A stretch of 64,000 nt of DNA, taken from positions 102,340-166,339 of the forward strand of contig NZ_KB894587.1 of the NCBI RefSeq assembly GCF_000374545.1. Direction: 5' to 3'. Below the pieces are notes generated by a model. That model did not search any database. It was not told the origin of the DNA and saw only the letters and a program-made list of their open reading frames with translations. Origin of the DNA: Anaeromusa acidaminophila DSM 3853 (lineage in GTDB: Bacteria > Bacillota > Negativicutes > Anaeromusales > Anaeromusaceae). The stretch's first letter is position 1, and every line of letters begins with the position of its first letter. A program made the translations under genes and the position numbers. Below are positions 60,145 to 64,000 of the stretch, piece after piece.

Positions 60145-61077
60145 TTAAGCCTGACAGGCTTCCAACGCACGTTCTCCTAAAAAAGCTCGAATCATGGCAA
60201 TAGCCGCCTCAATCGTTCTGCCGTCTTTATCCAACAACGGGTTAAGCTCCACAAACTCGGCCGAAGTAACGACTTTATGGGACGCCAAGCACCGCATCGC
60301 TTCCAAATGCTGCGCCAACGGCAGGCCTCCCGCCACCGGAGTACCTACGCCGCTGGCTTCTTTCGGGTCGAGCACATCCAAGTCGCAGCTCAAGTGAATG
60401 CCATCGCAGCGTGAGGATAGATATGCCACCGCTTCCTCCATAACCGCCACACTGCCTCTACGATACATGTCCTCAGAAGTATAGACTTTTATATTTTTTT
60501 CTCGCAAAAACTTTTTTTCCCCTGCATCTAGATCTCGAACTCCGACTAATACGACATGGTCCTGGCGAATCTTATGCTTATAACCGCCTACCGCAATAAG
60601 TTCCGGGTGTCCTGCGCCCAAACTTGCCGCCACAGGCATGCCCTGTATATAACCGCTTGGCGATGTTTCCGGCGTATTGCTGTCTCCATGCGCATCGTAC
60701 CAAAGAAGTCCCAAGGCACGATAATGCCTAGCAATACCTGCAAGAGAGCCAATAGCTACACTATGATCCCCGCCCAAAACTAAGGGTATTCGCCCACTGC
60801 AAACAATCTCGGAAACCTTGATAGCTACCAGTTCCAGACTGTCGCGCACCGCTCGCAGATTGCACACGCTGCCGGTACCGCAGGAAGTGATCGCTTGATT
60901 TTTGATGTTCAGATTTCCGGCATCAATAACATCCAGTCCCGTCGAACGCAGCATTCGTACCAAACCGGCAGCACGCATTGCGTCCGGCCCCAGTTGCGTC
61001 CCAAACATCTCCTGCCCCAACCAGGTAGGCACCCCTAACACAGTAATTCCTTTTTTATTCTTTCCCTGTAAACGCAT
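60145..61077 (-). CDS. rocF: Arginase
   Basis: 310 residues. Mn2+ ligands: H105 in GGDHS, D128/H130/D132 in DAHGDSNTP, and CDLDVLDP. Ureohydrolase hydrolysing arginine to ornithine and urea. GTP (GVGTPV) loop typical of arginase rather than agmatinase, and 310 residues matches. Transcribed alone; terminator follows. Where the agmatinase/arginase distinction matters, the N-terminal motifs (GVPTWLGQ) fit arginase. Confidence 0.93.
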   Translation of the reverse strand: MRLQGKNKKGITVLGVPTWLGQEMFGTQLGPDAMRAAGLVRMLRSTGLDVIDAGNLNIKNQAITSCGTGSVCNLRAVRDSLELVAIKVSEIVCSGRIPLVLGGDHSVAIGSLAGIARHYRALGLLWYDAHGDSNTPETSPSGYIQGMPVAASLGAGHPELIAVGGYKHKIRQDHVVLVGVRDLDAGEKKFLREKNIKVYTSEDMYRRGSVAVMEEAVAYLSSRCDGIHLSCDLDVLDPKEASGVGTPVAGGLPLAQHLEAMRCLASHKVVTSAEFVELNPLLDKDGRTIEAAIAMIRAFLGERALEACQA

Positions 61078-61221
61078 GCTGCTTTCTGCCTTCCTTTGCC
61101 TTCATACACTGAAACAAAATGAATTTTTTTGACCTTCTTTGGTTATTCTTTGACTTCTTGATTTACAGTAAATATCCTGCCTGAATACACAGAAAAGAAA
61201 TTTTATTCACTACTATTAATA

Positions 61222-61257
61222 AAAGAACCAGTGTTTAATTAAAAACACTGGTTCTTT
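61222..61257 (-). terminator. Terminator of the EF-hand protein gene
   Basis: AAAGAACCAGTGTTT/AAACACTGGTTCTTT exact 15-base stem, 6-base loop; T run modest. Confidence 0.8.
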
Positions 61258-61270
61258 GTGACATGTTTAG

Positions 61271-63139
61271 TTAAAATTTGTAATCCACCAGGGGTAGCAT
61301 CTTATGTTCCCACTCTACCTGCAAATGCCGCCCTGAAAGATAGTAGCGTTTTCCTCCGAGAGCTGCTTTTCCATCGTTAGCAGTCTCCTTTTCTTTGGCC
61401 CGTTCTTGTTCTTCCTTCTCGATAAGCTGCTTCAAAATATCCATTAAAGGCGATATTCGCCCAACCGCTTTACCTTCCAACCATACGGAAACGCTTTTCG
61501 TATCGCTTTCTGCGGCAGAGACTACATACACCTTGGCTGCATCTTTGGACACAATCGACTCAGCTGTTGTCACCTGCACCCTAGTATCTTGCGACGCAAA
61601 GACAACCGCCGCTTCTCGTGCCCCAGCAACAGCCGCTGCACTAGACCCATTCACTACTGAAAGCGAGCTGCTGACAGCTGAACCTCCCACATCCAATTTG
61701 ACCTCCGCCAAAGACTGCAGCGGTACCGGAATAAGACGAGGCGTATTATTATTCGTAATCGCAAGGCCATTCTCCGTTTGCTGTACGCTCACATGCGCTG
61801 TTTCCCCTTCATAATTCACTTGGGACTGCTTGGTGGTATAACGGCCATCCTGGCCGTTCGAGACAGGAGGCGAAGCAACCTGTGCATTCCCCTCGCTCGT
61901 TGCCAAGTCAAGGCGCTGCACCGTACCGACTTCGCCTGAATCCCGCAAGAACAAGCCGCTTTGTCGTACTTGACCCTGCAGTTCATTGCGGCTATCCTTT
62001 AGAGAAAATTCCGTAGCTACGCTGCCCAAATAAATAGCGCCTACATCTGCTTCCTTTAAAGACAGTAATTGATCCTTCCCTTGATCGTCTTTGGCCCAAA
62101 TACGCAGTTTGCCGTAAACATCGTCATTTTCATCAATCCAGCCATTGCCGTCTGCATCAAATTTGGCCAAGTCTCCAAAAGCGTCACCGCTTTTAGCGCC
62201 AAAAAGCTCGCTGCCGTCATTGATTTTACCGTCTCCATTCTGATCTAATGCTAAAAAGCCAGCGCCGGGTTTAACAAAGGACATACTGTCTTTTTGACCG
62301 TCCGCATCCAAATCAAAAGCGTATTTTTCTTCGGTCAGACCCACTGCGGCAGAACCTTTACCATACTGAATGACCAAGGGGTCCTCCAGGGTAGCCGTAC
62401 TTTGCGTCTGAACCATTTCCGCCGAGCGCAGCATCAACGAGGTCTGATCGATTTGCACCGTCCTTCCGTCTTCTGTAGTCACCCGCCCCTGCGCTGACCA
62501 CGCTGTATATTCCGCTTCACTCACGGTATGCGTTCTAGTCTCCACCTCTCCAATCCGCAAACCCGTTGCCGCTCCGTTGGCATTAGTCGTCGCCACAAAC
62601 ACCGTTGACTCTCCTACCGCGGTACTGGTTCCTTGCAACTGGGCGTTTTCCTGACGCGTCACCGTCTCACCTTGACTTTGCCCTACAACAACCGCGCCTT
62701 GGCCCACCGTCATCTGCTGCGACGCTTCCCTAATAACGCCAACTTGCCGCCAGTTGCCACTGCTTTGCGGCGGCTTTCCGATCGTAGCGTTGCTGCTATT
62801 TTGATCCACCACAAGTTTTGTGTGGCTTTCGGCTGAAACTTCTTCCTGAATTACGTCGCTATCTACTCCCATAAAGGCCGTTACATTTTTAAGCTCATCT
62901 CGCTCTTTCTGGGAAAGCTTAGAAAAGTCAACGTCTTTATTCACCGCCGCTGCAGTTGCCCGCAAGGCCCCTTCGCTCAATTGCAGCTCGTAAGCCCGAT
63001 CCGTCTGAATTTCCGTATGGCTGCTCTCTTGCTCTAAGGTTGTCGCCGCTGCCGTACTGGAAGCATATACGCTTTCTCTTTCTTTCGTGCCTAAAAAATG
63101 GTTGCTGCTAAACTCTACAGTACTAGAATCAATTTTCAC
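61271..63139 (-). CDS. Large protein with EF-hand-type calcium motifs
   Basis: 622 residues without a classical signal peptide. The middle (about 280-370) has three DxDxDG-type loops: DLDADGQKD, DQNGDGKINDG and DADGNGWIDEND, as in calcium-binding EF-hand/dockerin-like repeats of secreted or surface proteins. Flanks are Ser/Thr/Ala/Gln-rich and low complexity. No catalytic domain recognised. Start GTG at 63139 (or TTG at 63142) behind GGAGC. Function unknown; possible surface or secreted matrix protein via a non-classical or type I route. Confidence 0.75.
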   Translation of the reverse strand: MKIDSSTVEFSSNHFLGTKERESVYASSTAAATTLEQESSHTEIQTDRAYELQLSEGALRATAAAVNKDVDFSKLSQKERDELKNVTAFMGVDSDVIQEEVSAESHTKLVVDQNSSNATIGKPPQSSGNWRQVGVIREASQQMTVGQGAVVVGQSQGETVTRQENAQLQGTSTAVGESTVFVATTNANGAATGLRIGEVETRTHTVSEAEYTAWSAQGRVTTEDGRTVQIDQTSLMLRSAEMVQTQSTATLEDPLVIQYGKGSAAVGLTEEKYAFDLDADGQKDSMSFVKPGAGFLALDQNGDGKINDGSELFGAKSGDAFGDLAKFDADGNGWIDENDDVYGKLRIWAKDDQGKDQLLSLKEADVGAIYLGSVATEFSLKDSRNELQGQVRQSGLFLRDSGEVGTVQRLDLATSEGNAQVASPPVSNGQDGRYTTKQSQVNYEGETAHVSVQQTENGLAITNNNTPRLIPVPLQSLAEVKLDVGGSAVSSSLSVVNGSSAAAVAGAREAAVVFASQDTRVQVTTAESIVSKDAAKVYVVSAAESDTKSVSVWLEGKAVGRISPLMDILKQLIEKEEQERAKEKETANDGKAALGGKRYYLSGRHLQVEWEHKMLPLVDYKF

Positions 63140-63356
63140 CAACCTCAGCTCCTATATTTTTTTGCTTCACCTCACCGGTAAAGCTCCTTATTTATAATAT
63201 CGTACGCATTGTGAAACTTTTTACATGTTTTTTCGTTTTTTTGCGATATTTTTTGAACTCGCTTGAAAATTAACAACTTTCCCTTTCATTTCTACCCAAT
63301 GAAGTTAAAACATGGTATGCTATATCTATAGTGTTTTAAACAAGGAGGGTTCTTTC

Positions 63357-63701
63357 GTGAAGCAGATTCTTTTCATTTGCGTCTTATCTCTTGTTTCAAT
63401 ACTCTATAACCCGGAAAACGCCTTAGCCAGCCCTCAAGAATTCATTATCATCAACAATACAGGCCACAATATTTGCGCACTGTATATCTCTCCTTCCAAT
63501 ACGAATGATTGGCAAGACAACTTGCTTGAACAACCTATATTGGGAATTGCCGATCAGGCGACGCTTCCGTTTCATCGTAATGAACCCGCTGCTTATTGGG
63601 ATGTTCGGGTAGTATATGATAATGGGTTCAGTGATAATTGGAAGCATTGCCAATTGCGCAAGCAGCTTTTTATAACGCTCAAGGCCGAAACAAACACTTA
63701 A
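63357..63701 (+). CDS. Small secreted protein of unknown function
   Basis: 114 residues with a signal peptide (LFICVLSLVSIL...NALA). The mature part has II-NNTGH-I-ALYISPS and WDVRVVYDNG strands, a beta-sandwich pattern also seen in small proteobacterial exported proteins; no named family. GTG start at 63357 behind AAGGAGGG. Confidence 0.65.
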   Translation: MKQILFICVLSLVSILYNPENALASPQEFIIINNTGHNICALYISPSNTNDWQDNLLEQPILGIADQATLPFHRNEPAAYWDVRVVYDNGFSDNWKHCQLRKQLFITLKAETNT

Positions 63702-63729
63702 ACTGTATTTTCTTCATTCAAGTCATGAC

Positions 63730-63772
63730 CGCCCGTTAAACGGGCGGCATGCACCAGCCCTATAAGGGCTGA
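63730..63772. repeat. Subterminal hairpins of the IS200/IS605 element
   Basis: CCGCCCGTT/AACGGGCGG (63730-63748) and CAGCCC/GGGCTG (63756-63772). IS200/IS605 ends carry such imperfect palindromes recognised by TnpA. Confidence 0.7.
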
Positions 63773-63833
63773 TTACTAGCGGCACCTAAAAGTGCTGCTT
63801 TTCACTTCGTTCAAGCCATCTTTGCACTTGGTA

Positions 63834-64000
63834 CTAGCTACCCCTGAAGGGGTCTTCTAACTCTTTTACACTAATTTTATCCATCATTTGATCTGCTTTC
63901 TCTTGTTCTCTTATATACTTTTTTATTGTAGCTTCATTAAGGCCAACTGTACTCACATAATATCCAATTGACCAGAAATGTCGATTCCCAAATTTGTATT
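63834..64000 (-). CDS. tnpA: IS200/IS605 transposase TnpA, C-terminal part
   Basis: About 55 residues visible, 5' end off the window. GNRHFWSIGYYVSTVG and ATIKKYIREQ are diagnostic; the tyrosine of KKYIREQ is the Y1 catalytic residue. The HUH half of the active site would lie to the right. Stop at 63834-63836. Confidence 0.92.
   Translation of the reverse strand, partial: YKFGNRHFWSIGYYVSTVGLNEATIKKYIREQEKADQMMDKISVKELEDPFRGS

Larger units (their letters stand above)
63715..64000 (-). mobile_element. IS200/IS605-family insertion sequence, 3' end only
   Basis: Contains the 3' part of a Y1 (TnpA) transposase on the minus strand and, beyond its stop, two tight hairpins typical of an IS200/IS605 end. 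The element continues past the window's right edge. Confidence 0.85.

Overview
The window looks like a chromosomal segment of a strictly anaerobic, amino-acid-fermenting, diderm Firmicute (Negativicutes, most likely a Sporomusaceae member of the Anaeromusa/Anaeroarcus kind). This is inference. It rests on an exported L-asparaginase with aspartase and a dicarboxylate carrier, a 2-hydroxyacyl-CoA dehydratase activase, a group 4 energy-converting [NiFe] hydrogenase, anaerobic ribonucleotide reductase, reverse rubrerythrin and a cysteine phytase typical of Selenomonadales. Base composition is moderate, Shine-Dalgarno sequences are strong (AAGGAGG), and GTG/TTG starts are common. Many transcription units end in long, nearly perfect hairpins shared by both strands.

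Layout. 1-7.1 kb (mostly minus): activase (cut by the left edge), glnS, aspA and a DASS-family carrier. 7.4-15.4 kb (plus): a secreted protein, then a compact six-gene hydrogenase operon (hyfB, C, E, F, G and a fused ferredoxin/small subunit). 15.5-25.9 kb: a nitrilase-like amidase, asparaginase, an orphan Csm6-like CARF/HEPN protein, small unknowns, an AI-2E family permease, a QueG-like Fe-S protein, a LysR regulator, tRNA-Arg(CCU), a DUF134 regulator and NDH-2. 26.4-33.3 kb: nrdD under a promoter with two NrdR boxes, a GGDEF/HD-GYP sensor, an Fe-S flavoprotein and a VanX-like dipeptidase. 34-43 kb (mostly minus): the ridA - threonine dehydratase - permease operon beside its probable YheO-like regulator, then Na+ symporter/pyroglutamyl peptidase, a ferredoxin-nitroreductase, and on the plus strand a membrane protein and a STAS protein. 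43.1-50.2 kb (minus): what looks like one eight-gene operon (amino acid ABC importer, XRE-cupin regulator, diaminopropionate ammonia-lyase, YgeY peptidase, D-aminoacylase), preceded by a promoter and a candidate transcription attenuator. 50.3-64 kb: msrA, a PhzF protein, a membrane GGDEF/HD-GYP protein behind a cyclic-di-GMP-I riboswitch, an APC permease, reverse rubrerythrin, a YaaW-like protein, a cysteine phytase operon, arginase, an EF-hand protein, and an IS200/IS605 transposase cut by the right edge.

Together the genes describe import and deamination of amino acids (Asn, Asp, Thr/Ser, Arg, D-amino acids, diaminopropionate, pyroglutamyl peptides), with reductant disposed of as H2 at a membrane-bound hydrogenase, plus c-di-GMP signalling. 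The observations most worth following are the orphan Csm6-like gene, the hydrogenase with a fused ferredoxin/small subunit and a large subunit that ends at its expected processing point, the attenuator of the eight-gene operon, the c-di-GMP feedback unit, and several unassigned operator-like palindromes.
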